A stretch of 64,000 nucleotides of DNA from Odontesthes bonariensis (Eukaryota; Chordata; Actinopteri; Atheriniformes; Atherinopsidae). The notes beneath the pieces were generated by a model, which saw only the letters and a program-made list of their open reading frames with translations, searched no databases and had not been told where the DNA came from. The stretch spans positions 28,820,449 through 28,884,448 of the forward strand of contig NC_134515.1 in the NCBI RefSeq assembly GCF_027942865.1. Direction: 5' to 3'. Both the position numbers and the translations under genes were made by a program. Of this stretch, positions 22,901 through 45,990 are shown in pieces (position 1 is the stretch's first letter; each line of letters begins with the position of its first letter).

Positions 22901-25752
22901 ATTATAAAATTTGTATAAGTGATTCGTAAATAATAAGGATAGATGGAGAGGTCCTAGTTATTGTGACAAGGAGACTTTCTCATCTGGAATGCATTATATA
23001 CACATGTGAATTCAGGTCTAAGTAAAGATTTACCATTATATCTCACTTGGTACACACAGCTTGCTCACTTTAAACAGCTTGTGATCCTGGACTGTTGGCC
23101 GTGCGCACAGAAAAGTCATCAAACACGTCACACGTGCTAATAAATTATTTAAAAAAAGCTTTACACGCGTCAGTTATTATTAACTATTGTTGTGCTTTCC
23201 AGTTTAATTACTGGCTGGAGCTCGAAGGAGGACTGAATGTAAAAAATGAAATGTTTTTAAATATGCAGAAAATGAGATTGCACTGCCGCCACCCTTCATG
23301 TTCGGGTAATATAAATGCAGTGACCCCCATTCCCCTGCCGTCTGAGGCTCTGTCACAGTCACAAGCTCACGTAGAATTTAAAGTTTCATATCTGGAACGA
23401 GTTTAGGAGAAAAGCAGAGATTTGAATCCATTTTTCTTCTTAAATGTATTCTTTTTTTTCATCACAGGAGCCTCACAGAGTTTACCCCCCCATCCCTGCT
23501 GATCAGCGCAGACCAATCAAGGTGCTCTCGCTTTTTGACGGCATTGCAACAGGTGGGTTGTGCAAACAATGTTATTTCAAACCAAATCAGCCAGTATCTT
23601 TGACAGCCTCTGCTAAAACATTTGCCAGATTCGAAAATTCAAATGACGACAGTATACAAAGACATTTTAAATGTTCTCCTTTTTTTTTATTGACAATCTG
23701 CTTATAATTATCTTGGCATCCCGGCAGGATATCTGGTGCTCAGAGACCTTGGTTTCAAGATCGAGAGATACATAGCTTCGGAGATTTGTGACGATTCCAT
23801 TGCAGTGGGAATGGTTAAACACGAGGGGAGGATTGAGTATGTCAATGATGTTCGCACCGTTACAAGAAAACACGTGAGTACAGCTGCAGAAACACGGCTC
23901 CGTATGTGAATCTGACACAGCCCGACGGGGCTGAAAAGGGTGTTACGGTGTAAACTAAAATCAAGCTTTGTGTCTCTTAGCTGGCTGAATGGGGTCCTTT
24001 TGATCTGCTGATTGGAGGCAGTCCGTGTAACGACCTTTCCATGGTCAACCCTCTTCGAAAAGGATTATTTGGTACGCAGCTTCTTAACTTCTCTGAAAGG
24101 CTTTCTTTGTTTTCTTGCATGCCGAACTTAAAGGATTAAACTAAGTTGCTGTCAGGTTCACTCTCCCCTACGCACGTAAACTCCTCTTTGTTAACTTTCT
24201 GCCCTTTCGTGCGTGTGTGTCTTTCCTGCAGAGGGGACTGGAAGACTCTTTTTTGAGTTCTACCGCATACTGACCATGCTGAAGCCAAAGGAGGGAGACA
24301 ACCGTCCATTCTTCTGGTTGTTTGAGAACGTGGTCTTCATGAGTTCAACCGATAAATCGGACATCTGCCGGTTCCTTGAGGTAGTCACCTTTAATTGGTG
24401 GTCAGAGTATTCTGTCACCCTGATGAAAGTGAACAAACCGTTTTAACGCTCAATATTTGCATTGTTTTTTGTGTGTTTTTTCCAGTGTAATCCAGTTCTA
24501 ATCGACGCAGTGAAAGTCAGCCCTGCTCACAGAGCACGCTACTTCTGGGGAAATATACCCGGCATGAACAGGTATGTACTCGCACTGACAGACTGAAAGA
24601 TGATAATTCTGTCTTGGAATAGTCTGTTGAGTTCACACTTCTGTGTTTTCCTGTAGACATCTCGCTGCATCTATCGATAAAAAACTGACTCTCCAGGATT
24701 GTTTGGAAGTTGGGCGCCTGGCAAAGGTAGAAGCATTTGCTGTATATATCGTTAGCATTATTTCCTGTGGCGTTTTGTTTTTACGGTTGGCAATGTGAAC
24801 TGTCAGCATTCTTAAACCCGTTTTTGTTTTTGTAGAAGCTACAACAAAGGTCTGTTGAGGTTAAACTCTTGACATGTCAAACTTGTCGTCTCTCCCTGCA
24901 GTTCGACAAAGTCCGCACAATCACAACAAAGTCAAACTCTATAAGGCAGGGCAAGATGGGGTCGCTGCCTGTAAACATGAACGGCAAAGAGGACTACCTG
25001 TGGTGCACGGAAATGGAACAGTAAGTACTGTGGACAGAGTGGTGTCCAGGCAGACGTTTTTGGCTCTGCGTCGCACCTTTCTGCATGTAAAAACAATATT
25101 GTGTCATCTAAGGTCTATACATGAATATGAATCTTTATGATTCAGTTTTACTAGAACATGTCTTCTGCATACAAACCAGGTTTCAGACAAGAAATGATAA
25201 AAATTGCAGCAAAAACTTCCAAAAACGTTCAGAAGGATTAAGATCCTCAATGTATGACTGCAAAGAGTATCAGTCGTTCCAGCATTTGCAGAGCACGATA
25301 ATGTGAAAAGTTTCAGAGACCTTCTAAAAGACAGCGGGCCTATGTTCTGTGGTCAGAGTCCTCAGGACTCAGGTCCTTGGGCATTGTAGAGTCCCATGAT
25401 TTTTCCAGGAAATCCTTGTTTGATGTTTACATTGGGGGGCTTTAAAGGCCGGACTTGAAGAAAGGTGCTCAAATAAGCTGGAGCCGTCATGGCTTTCATG
25501 GCCAGAAGGGTGTCAACCGATCAGAATGTTGGTCTGAGATGTTTTAATACACACACATTAACTTTTGAGATTGAGTGTAACTTTGTTCTCCATGTGGTCT
25601 CCTCTTTAAGGGTCTTTGGCTTTCCCAAACACTACACAGATGTGAACAACATGGGCCGAATGCAAAGGCAGAGAGTCCTGGGTCGCTCCTGGAGTGTTCC
25701 TGTAATCCGTCACCTCTTCGCCCCACTGAAGGATTATTTTGCATGTGAATAG
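10950..25752 (+). CDS. dnmt3bb: DNMT3B-type de novo DNA methyltransferase with EB1-type CH and hAT-transposase-derived N-terminal regions
   Basis: Coding exons: 10950-11073, 11437-11582, 13766-13931, 14046-15775, 15876-15990, 16446-16498, 18265-18330, 18473-18622, 18723-18830, 20614-20743, 21002-21118, 21222-21266, 21345-21424, 21539-21651, 22209-22392, 23468-23552, 23728-23873, 23981-24071, 24232-24380, 24486-24571, 24657-24726, 24902-25020, 25611-25752. They total 4215 nt in one continuous frame, 1404 aa. Residues 1-145 form an EB1-like calponin-homology domain ([34 protein letters not shown]). Residues 146-722 are hAT-derived. The PWWP domain ([16 protein letters not shown]) is about 801-886 and the cysteine-rich ADD domain about 969-1109. 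The methyltransferase spans about 1110-1404 with motif I FDGIATG, the PCN nucleophile Cys about 1202, ENV about 1248-1250 and the C-terminal [11 protein letters not shown]. The catalytic core looks intact. The family adds 5-methylcytosine to unmethylated DNA in the nucleus. The start ATG is the first in its exon and precedes the CH fold. The symbol follows zebrafish usage; the exact paralogue is not settled. Confidence 0.93.
14046..15775 (+). other. single 1730-nt exon encoding a degenerate hAT transposase within the methyltransferase gene
   Basis: This exon supplies residues 146-722 of the dnmt3b-like protein and has no internal stop. It starts with an acidic linker, then a zinc finger Cys191-X2-Cys194-X16-His211-X5-His217 preceded by a [11 protein letters not shown] stretch, typical of hAT and other transposase-derived proteins. 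The body has the predicted pattern of an hAT RNase-H-like fold ([12 protein letters not shown], then [12 protein letters not shown], then [15 protein letters not shown]). The positions where active enzymes carry D, D and E are not conserved. The end, [14 protein letters not shown], resembles the hAT dimerisation motif (LP.SNA..ERVFS) and is cut by the splice donor. Its length is 2 modulo 3, so skipping it would break the frame: it is not an optional cassette. The family assignment is by eye; the domesticated status is inference. Confidence 0.75.
16172..16229 (+). other. exon-like segment that does not fit the reading frame
   Basis: Bounded by an acceptor (tttttag) and a GT donor, it would read [20 protein letters not shown] after the preceding exon. 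Its length (58 nt) would put a stop codon into the following exon at 16446. Leaving it out keeps the gene open, so I excluded it from the coding model. It could be a poison exon or chance. Confidence 0.25.
17039..17640 (-). mobile_element. Tc1-like element remnant in a dnmt3b-like intron
   Basis: The minus-strand text matches the central part of fish Tc1-like elements. This includes the passage corresponding to an arrangement like CTCATACCAACTGTTAAGCA and the GACTGAACAGGTATG region near 17590. Many small indels and stops disrupt it. The orientation is opposite to the host gene. A candidate inverted-repeat end with ATAGTCATGTGAAAA lies at 17040. Confidence 0.65.
19265..20015 (+). mobile_element. 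Tc1-like transposase remnant in the intron after the PWWP exons
   Basis: The segment around 19435-19580 reads [15 protein letters not shown], followed by an aspartate-poor version of the usual [14 protein letters not shown]-like passage, which is characteristic of Tc1/IS630 transposases. Further on, the GTCCCAACTTTCTTTGAGG passage at about 19845 and the terminal GATTTGGGGTTGTAG at about 19995 match the 3' end of this fish repeat. Frameshifts make it inactive. Confidence 0.7.
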
Positions 25753-26327
25753 TGTGACGGTGCATCTTCACATCAGAGCAGCTGTGGTAACCCTAATGCC
25801 TTATCCTTTTACAGTTCGTATTCCGCGATCTTTCTCCTAAAGACTTTTGGATTTTAGCTCTTTTTAATCCAGTGATTTGTCAAGTCATCCACGATCCTCA
25901 ATCACCAGCAGGCACAGACACTTTTCCCCTTTTTTTCTGGTTTCCCTTAAAGAAATAATGTTGCTGTGATCAAACAGTAATGTCAAACAGACCACAGGCC
26001 TGTGCCACAAAGTGAGAGGAGACAGTGTTCCATCTTTGGCTTTTACCCGGGTTTTTATGGCATCTCAAACCTGCCTCACTTTTCCACGTGAAGCTCTGCA
26101 TGGCAAACCTGACACCATTTAGTTTACAGCAGCCCTGTTTCACATGGCCTGATAAACCTGGGGCTGATGCACCTTTGTTGCCAATCGGCACACTGCTTTT
26201 AAGTGCAGAGGGGGGAATGTGGGGTCAGTGAGTACTACGAATATGTTGTCACTTGGCTGATTTTGCCAGCTTACTATCTGTAAGCACACAAGAGACTCCT
26301 CTGTCCGGTCTGTATGAATTATCAAAT

Positions 26328-26485
26328 GGCGCATTTCCACTAGCTCGGCACGGCTCGATACGGCTCGGCACGGCTCGGTTTGGTTGTGTTTCCATTACAA
26401 CCGAGTACCCCTTCGTGCCTACTCGACGTGGGCGGGGTCGTCGTAATACGGCTGCGTGACCAGAACAACAACAACAACAACAACA
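26328..26485. mobile_element. MITE end fragment with CGGCACGGCTCG repeats
   Basis: GCATTTCCACTAGCTCGGCA followed by repeated GGCTCGGCACGG words, then GTTTCCATTACAACCGAGTA, matches a common fish MITE end. An (AAC)n stretch follows at 26462-26484. I could not find the matching right end, so it is a fragment. It lies inside the predicted 3'-UTR. Confidence 0.45.
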
Positions 26486-28833
26486 TACGAGGAGGATAAC
26501 ACGGAGGATAGCATGGAGGTAAAAGTAGGACAGGCAAGGATGTCGTTTCTAGGGCAAACATTGTATGAAAAGTGCTAATAACGAGCAGCAAAGAAATTTT
26601 TATGCGTCGCTAGTTTCTGTTTTTTTGTTGCACGCCTGTGTGTCTGAGAGTTAACCTGAATGTCAGTCACAGCTGCGTGTAATTTTAAACTGCTTCCAGC
26701 TGAATATTAATTCTGGATTTCTGTCAGAGTCATTTCTGTTTATTTTTACCGCATGACGGGGAAAAGGGAGCATTTTAGCATCTGAAAGCCCCCGCTGTTT
26801 GGGTCCTCCTGGCACAACTTAGACTCCTGAAAAAGTGGCCAAAAACATACATTTTGACTTTAAATTCGAGCTAATGCTGCTGCGTCTCTGCAGGTGGTGT
26901 GAATGTGCAACAAGCCAGCTTAACTGACATAAAAAGCAACATGAAGGACTTTTGACTCCAAGCGGCTAAAAAAAAATCAGGAATTTGTTTTTTGTTTTCT
27001 TCACTTTCTTTGCTTTTTTGTTTCGTTATGTGCACTTTTAAGGTACAAACTTTTGAATGTGTCACCTATACATTCATATTTGGTCTTTTCCGCAAAAAAA
27101 AAAAAGCTTCAGTCATTGTTCTTCCGCTGAATTCGGTGCCAGGAAACCAAAGAGCCCCTGAGCTGACTTTGTGGTACAGGCCCTGCTCTCTACCTCAACG
27201 CTGCGTTATTGGTTCAAATCTGCAGTTAGGATTTTTAATGATATTTGCTATTTTTATGAATATGAAACGTGTTCACTTTGTGTTTTTGCTCCGTGAATTC
27301 TATTTAAATTTTTATATTGTAAACTTTCACCATAATTTTCAAGTCTAATCCAACCCTGTTTCTACTCATTAGATCATGAGCTGTGATGAATTGTATTGCT
27401 TTTTACTTCCATTCATTGGGTTAATTGACAAGACAACATTTTTAATCTGCTTTTTATCACTTTTTATCAAAACTGCATCGGTGCCCCTGTGGTGCCGCAA
27501 TGATTTTGACTAAAATGACCTCACTGGATTTGCATTGGTGCTCACATTTGATGTGTTTTAAGGACTTTTATTTATAGTTGACCAAATATATGATGAAAAC
27601 AGACTGTGACTGTTAATGATATTTTAACTGGACTTTTTTTTTTTTGTCTTCTCGAACCTTCAAGTACTGTAACAATGGGTCTGCACACGTGTACGCCAAG
27701 AAAAAAAGATTGTGGCTTTTGTTATTCTTGTTAATCTTTTTATAAAGATTTTAGAGCCGCACGTGGCACGCAAACACCAAACTCAGGTTAAGACTAAGAG
27801 CAATGATCCATACCGAGGCGGTTTTAACTGAACTGAGACCTGGATAACTGTCAGACTGCGGCACTACTAAAAACAACACATCAACTACATGCTAAAAAGA
27901 CTTCAGGCAAAATATGCAACATGGCCATGAGATTGTGAACCAAAACTCTTTAAATCTGGTTCACTTCTAAAATGCCATGTTACGTATTTTACAGCTTTTT
28001 CAAATATTTTATATTCTTTGGGAAATTAGTTGTTTTTTTTGCAGTTCAAAAATGTTACTTACTGTCGACGGGACGAACGAAGCCAACGATGGCGCCAGAT
28101 GCTCCAGGAAAATGCCGTCATTAACAATTTATCCATGAATCAAGAAAACGGTGGATTCATTAGTTATAAAAATTAGTTATTTGTTAGCCAGCTGTGAAAT
28201 TGTTTATCGTTTGGATACACCGATACAGTGCTTTAAAGCTCGATGGGGATTTTTCCACCAAAAGCTCTTCCTGTGCTGGTTAGGAGCCGGTGCCTAACTT
28301 ATCTACCCGGCCCCAAAAGGCTGGCGCTACATTTTTGCTTTGGTCGGAAAGGAGTGTGTGAGACTTCACACTGATAGGGCTATTTTACTCAATGTTTGGT
28401 GCAAATGTTTTTGGTTTTTTCAGTGAACTTCTCTGCTTTTTCAGGAGTCTCTAAACTGAATTTACGCACAATTGTTTTTTGTTGTTCACATGTATCATGT
28501 AGACTTAATGAAATATTGAGGTGTGAGTTTATGTTCATTTATCTGCGTCTGTTCCAGATGTGTACGCGTTATAGACACGCGAACCCTCAATTTTAAAATG
28601 TTTGCCGACACTTTTACCTCACTGTTCGTGTGACGGTGCTAACTTTGCATGCATAGTTTTGGTCTTGTCCTGTTTGTATTGTTGATTTGAACTGGAACCA
28701 CCTGAAAGTTCATCCTGAGTAGCTGTGTTTCATTTGACCATGTGTAGGTTGTTTGATTGTGTGTCAGAAATAATGTAGAAAAACAGTTTGATTAGTCAAT
28801 TTTCTTGGTGAAAACAGATATCAGGTCACAGTG

Positions 28834-28839
28834 AATAAA
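28834..28839 (+). terminator. polyadenylation signal AATAAA for the dnmt3b-like gene
   Basis: AATAAA followed by the GT-rich sequence gtgtgtgtatg. It lies between the methyltransferase stop and the convergent KPWE gene. Confidence 0.55.
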
Positions 28840-29473
28840 AGTGTGTGTATGATTGATCAGAAGAGGTTTTTTTTATTATTATTATCCTTCATTCGATCTT
28901 GATCACTTTAAAACAAAAATGCTGTTTGTAAAGTAACACTTGAGGGTTTGGCACATTCTTCGGCTCCCCTACAGTTGTGGGATGCACCACCGTCAGAAAA
29001 ACACATCTCCATGAGCCCTGCAAACACACGGCCACACGCATGAAAAGAATTTTCTGTAACATTTCCATCAAAATGACTTTCTCATTTCTGCCTTTTTACC
29101 GTTTAAAAATTACAAACAAAGAGGACGCAAAATAAAAGTTCAGGAATCCCCTTTGTCCCTCTGCTGTGGTGTCTGCAGCCGTGCGCGCGCCCTTGCACGT
29201 GCAAGAGTTGAGGGTCGGCAGTATTTTCTCAGCTTCACTTAACTTAAACAGTCAAAGAAGAGCTTAGCTCCAACTAAGACTACAAGGTGAAGATGTATTT
29301 TTGAGTGAATTCATCTTTATTTATACCACCCACGTGAGAAAGTGAGGCAGTTATTCTCTCTCCCCTTTCAAGTCCACAGGTCAGTAATCCTCCGGCGAGC
29401 TGTGGCACCACGATGTCACTTGTCTTCCGAAAAGACATTTGTGTATGTGTTCGAGTGGTGCTCTTCATCTTTC

Positions 29474-30258
29474 TTAAGATTCCCAGGGTTTCAGAGGCCG
29501 CTGCATCTGAGAAGAAGTGGGGCTCTGGTTGCTGGGTTGTATGTCCAGTTTTGTCACTCCGGGAACTTCCTTTCCTTCCCGAACCAGCCGCATCACCTCT
29601 GCGAAGGAAAGCTGCGCCGTCTCCGGGTGTGCGTGTGTTTCTGTCGTCGGATTTTCGTTGGCATCGGAATCCGAGTGTGAAGGCGTCCTCTGGTCCCGCT
29701 GCTCAACAGCGTGATGAGGGGAAGAGTTCCGCTGTTTGTAGCTGCTCCGGTCGATGGCTTCAACAAACCTACAGACAGACAGACAGACAGAGAGGCTGAC
29801 GAGTTTTCAAATCTGAATAGCTGCTTTTTGCTCCATCGTTTTTCCTAATTTTGATGAAAAGATGCAAACCGCTTTATTCTCATAAAGTTTAATTCTCCCT
29901 GATAATAGCACGTTATATTTCTTCCTAAAATAACTCCATATAAATGGCTTTTACGTATAACAAAGTGTTTCTACTGTGTAGCTACACAGGCAAACCTGGA
30001 TATACTAATAAACCAGGAGCCGGGCTGTTTTCACCTGTTATAAAAGAACAGTTTCAGGTTCAGCAGCTCGGTCTCTTCCGTGCTGCCGTCGGACTTGTTT
30101 AAAGCCTTCAGGCCGTCAACGAACCGCTGATCAGCTTCGAAGTTATAAGAGTCGAACCGTGAGAAAACTGACTCCATCTGTGATTCACTTCCAAAAGCAA
30201 AACTACCCATCAGCTGAACTTTACCAGAGGCACTTCCGGCACTGTTGGTGTTTGGCAT
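29474..30258 (-). CDS. small KPWE-domain protein (PEX39/peroxin-like)
   Basis: Two coding exons on the minus strand: 30258-30035 and 29768-29474, 519 nt, 172 aa. The start is the MPNTNS ATG; an upstream frame extension has no ATG. The N-terminal half contains FDSYNFEADQRFVDGLKAL, a short helical module seen with KPWE domains. The C-terminal half has FAEVMRLVREGKEVPG, then QPSNQSPTSSQM and KPWES at the very end. This is the signature of the KPWE domain in peroxins and in human C6orf226/PEX39, which takes part in peroxisomal matrix protein import. The function here is transferred from that motif only. The intron acceptor uses a (CTGT)n microsatellite as its pyrimidine tract. The gene is tail-to-tail with the methyltransferase; AATAAA on the minus strand lies at 29321-29316. 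Confidence 0.72.
29777..29797. repeat. (ACAG)n microsatellite at the KPWE-gene splice acceptor
   Basis: About five tandem ACAG units (minus strand CTGT) run directly into the acceptor of the second exon of the KPWE gene and form its polypyrimidine tract. Confidence 0.7.
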
Positions 30259-31165
30259 CAAAGAGTGGAGACCAAAGAAGGTCAAGCTGTCTCAAACCGC
30301 AGAGCTTCGAATGCAGCGCTCCCACAGGTGAGACTCAGTACTGCAACTTCACTCAGATCACTTCAATCCTCAGATCGGGCTGGAGTCTACCACCCTCACT
30401 ATATGGAAACTCCTTTCACTCATTAAGCTGGACATCTAACTGTTTTATGCACGGCAAGTATTTAGTATTTTCCAAGTATTTGCCAGAAGCAAACGCCTTT
30501 TTGTTACATTCTGTAATGGTCTGTTTTGTGTATTTATGCTCCCGCTTCCCAGGCTTTGTGTAACCAAGCTCTCCACTGGGAGGTAGCCCACATCATAAAG
30601 TGCTTTGTATGTAACAGTAGAAGTTGAACTCGTGTGGGGAGCAGAAATATGACCCCGTGTGATTGTGTGCCTCCCTTCCCTCTGTCCTTCACAACAGCTG
30701 ACTGTCTGCCAAGTGAGGAGACCAGTGTTTAAGTTGATCTGCTCGTGGAAAACCTGAGCTCATGTCTGATGGAGCATTAAAAGAGTAAAGAAAATTAAAT
30801 AAATAAGAATCAATACACATTTTCATGTAATTGACAAAGACACAGAGGCTGGGCCGGTTGTTTCTTTTCTGATTCATGCAGGTCAAGTGTTCAACAGTTC
30901 AGGAGGGGGCTCATTCTTCTGACCGGTGACGATCTCTCATCCTATTAACTACTTGGCATTTACTTTATCTTTCTTTTGAGCGTGTGATGTAACCGCCAGC
31001 AGCTGTGTCTTGCAGAAGAGCACAACCTGAAAAGTAAACAAGTATCTGACGCTTGCAGGAAGTCCTGCTGACGTTTACAGCGTGGCTGGAAAGTTGAGAC
31101 ATACATAGATTTAAAAAATAAATAAATAAATAAACAAAACTCCAAATTGTGCGTCTGAATAGACT

Positions 31166-31171
31166 TTTATT
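31166..31171 (-). terminator. candidate polyadenylation signal of the SOGA gene
   Basis: TTTATT on the plus strand, AATAAA on the minus strand, about 290 bases beyond the stop codon. No competing coding sequence lies between. Confidence 0.4.
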
Positions 31172-31453
31172 GAGTGAAAGAGCGCTAATATTTCCAAAAC
31201 ACCATCAAGATAATACAAATTGAATCACGAGAAACTGAAATAAAGACTACACTCACCTGTAAAAGTGGATGAGTCATTTGAATTGCACCAAAAGACACCA
31301 AAGATTTACTCACACCCCCCAAAAAACATCCCCCGTAAAGCTAGATCTACATTTAAAGACGAATGTACACAAAGTCAATGAAGTTCATCCTTTTGTCTGA
31401 GTGTTCTCAGCTGCTTTGTCACAAAGTGTAAAAGCTCCCGTTTCTCTTCCCTT

Positions 31454-43436
<11,983 letters not shown>

Positions 43437-44049
43437 TTTTTGTTTGTTCTTTCTTTCGGTTCACTTTTGAAACAGGACTTTGGCTTTCTAAATCAATATG
43501 AGCTAAATATTTGCACACTTAATTAGGTCCGAGATTCACAGCTGTTTGCGGAGGTCCGACTAACTGCTCTGCATCTTGAGGACTAAAACTTTTCCTCAGC
43601 CCTGAGACAGAAATCTGTCACACTAAGGCAGCTGACTTCCGGTTACCGTGTCCAAAATAAGACCCTCTCACATGTTAAATATCATGGTGATCCACAACTG
43701 AAATTATGTGTAAACGTGTCTAATTGTGTGACTTAAACAAAAAGAACACTGTAAACGACATAGGATTTATCAAGGTCATTAAAAGATATTTCCCCCAATT
43801 AAAGTCTCAAAATCAACAACCAAGTACACTATCTCACATTCTCCGTCATATTAGATTAGATTAATGTAGGAGAGAGAAAAGTGTTTGGAAAAATTTAAAA
43901 AATAAATTAAATAAAACAATTCAACACTCAATGATTATTGTAGCCTATTGCTTGACTCTAATTTAAACTTGATAACAATTGGAAATTATATCTTATTAAT
44001 GACAATTTTATACATCATTACTGATTAAATATCATAAATCAGCCTTGTT

Positions 44050-44125
<76 letters not shown>

Positions 44126-45989
44126 CTTTATTAATCCCAATTTGGGAAATTGTTTTGTTGCAGCAGCATACAGTAAAGATATGAAAACAATTAAAGGAGT
44201 AAAAACAAGCAAATAGAATAGAATAAAATATAAAATAAATTTAAAAAAATCAATGGAGCTTTGTGATTCTTAACGTGCCATCCAAACCTTTTATAAAAGT
44301 GTTTTGTTTTCTTTAAACTTGTCTTAGAACATGAAATAATTGCTCTGGTGCTCAGGTGTCCCACATGAACTGGATCACAAGTGTAAAGCTGCCACCGTGT
44401 GGATTTCATCTGGCTTCTTCAGTGAAGTCGTTTTTTTCCCCCTCCCTCTCCTTAACATTGATCAGCCAACACACGGCGATGAATCCAGATTACCTGTCAA
44501 ATACTGTACAGCCACATCAGATAAAACAGATTAAATCAGTCACTCGGAGTGTCGAACATCTTACACAGACTTTATTTAAAAACTGGATCATTTCGCTTCA
44601 CGGCCATCATACCACACCACGTCATGAGCCTTAAACTCTGCCCACTCATTGGACACGAAAGTAAGCGTTGTGGGCACGCAGGGGGGCGTGTGATTGCTTA
44701 ATATGCTGTCCGTCAGACATCCATCCCAGAAAAAAAAAGCCAAGAACCAGCACAAAAGACACCGGGAGGGGGGGTGTTGAGGAGCACGCTGCTCTCATAA
44801 AGGCACACAGAGGGTGGCACATGGGCTTTTAATGCCTACTAAATAAAACATTTATTGGTGGTTGTCAAACCTGTAATAACCATTAAATAAACATCCCACC
44901 TCTATCTCCATCTAATTTTATAACATCATTATAGAATCTCATTGCATGCTCTTGTGAGGAAGAGGAAAACGCACACTGATTTATATATGGCCGCACACGC
45001 TGATTTATTTTTTAAAGGTTTTTTTACGAGACTGATATTTATTAATCCAAATTAAATAGTAACTCTATTAGAAAGTCATTGCGTGTCATTGGAAGTGTGG
45101 GATATATACCCAACAGTTGACTCACTAATCACTTCATGTTTTACACTAATTTTTTTTAGAAATGTGATATGTAATATAGTATCGGTCTTATATTTACTGA
45201 AAGATACTCTGGTATCTCCTAAATGAGCATATGCAACATTTGGTGTTTACTCATTAAATTGGAAATGGCCTATAATAGGTTAAAGTTCAGAGTAAATAAT
45301 AATGGACCGTTAATTCCATTAATACTCCTCAGATATGAGGAGTCACGCCCATCCAGCCTGAGGTGGAGTCATGTGTTGCCTTTTTAATGTCACATTATTG
45401 GATGTGTGTTGAAAATAGCTCAACATCTGCTCTTTGCCTTCCATTTCTGGGCCTCTCCTGGCTGCGATCTGGTTGGCTGACGAGCTTGTCAGTCACGGTG
45501 TCCTTGCCGCCCACTTCCGCCAGGCTTCAGAGACACTGCACTTTTCGATTGTTTATGTTACTTGAGGCTACTTTGACTTTAACTCACAGGTACACTTAAT
45601 TTAATTGTGTGTTAAGGTTTATGTCAGTGTCCCTGTGGGTCTGTCAGTGACTGTGCTGATGTCATTAGCTCATCACTGCTCCAGCTGACGTTTGAACTCA
45701 CTGGAGCAGCGATGCTAACGGCTAGCTAGCCACTCAGAGAGCTAACTGATAGCCGAGGGTCTCTGAGGAGCAGAGTGGCTGACACCGAGCCAGCAAGCCG
45801 TTGTTGTTTTAGTCATAACATGTTCTGGATAGTGTTTGGCTTTACCGAGCAGAGGAAGGTCTCTGGCGTGGTGTAACGAGCTCTCCGTGTTGCAGGTGGC
45901 GTGTTTGGCAGGTTGGGATGCGTGAAGACGGGTCCGATATTGGAAACATGACAGTTTTTTAGTAACGTTTAGTTACTTTCTCTGCTCAG
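43437..45989. promoter_or_regulatory. divergent intergenic region between the SOGA gene and osbpl2
   Basis: The two genes are head-to-head about 2.5 kb apart. The SOGA 5'-UTR and promoter should lie around 43440-43700. The osbpl2 leader exon(s) and promoter probably lie around 45450-45900, a GC-richer part. I could not fix a transcription start for either: no TATA box stands out. The interior holds a GATA microsatellite and a LINE tail (44050-44240), and otherwise AT-rich sequence with no gene. Confidence 0.4.
44050..44240 (-). repeat. (GATA)n microsatellite followed by a LINE 3' tail
   Basis: About 18 tandem GATA units (44050-44124) lead into TACTTTATTAATCCCAATTTGG. This is the complement of a common fish non-LTR 3' end (…GGGATTAATAAAGTATC) whose tail carries tandem TATC units. 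The microsatellite is therefore the tail of the retroelement. A second tail of the same kind is at 47590-47765. Confidence 0.7.
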
Positions 45990-45990
45990 T

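Larger units (their letters stand above)
25753..28860 (+). other. 3'-untranslated region of the dnmt3b-like gene
   Basis: No further coding exon is seen after the stop at 25752. The first strong polyadenylation signal I find is AATAAA at 28834-28839, followed at once by a GT-rich stretch (gtgtgtgtatg), the usual downstream element. This predicts a 3'-UTR of about 3.1 kb. It includes an MITE fragment near 26330-26480. An earlier poly(A) site is possible. Confidence 0.5.

Noticed and set aside
30159-30563. Plus-strand 134-codon open frame
   Set aside because: It overlaps the first exon of the KPWE gene in antisense and runs into its promoter; no motif and no splice logic.
44050-44124. GATA array as a CRISPR-like or regulatory repeat
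   Set aside because: Plain tetranucleotide microsatellite attached to a LINE 3' tail; there are no spacers.
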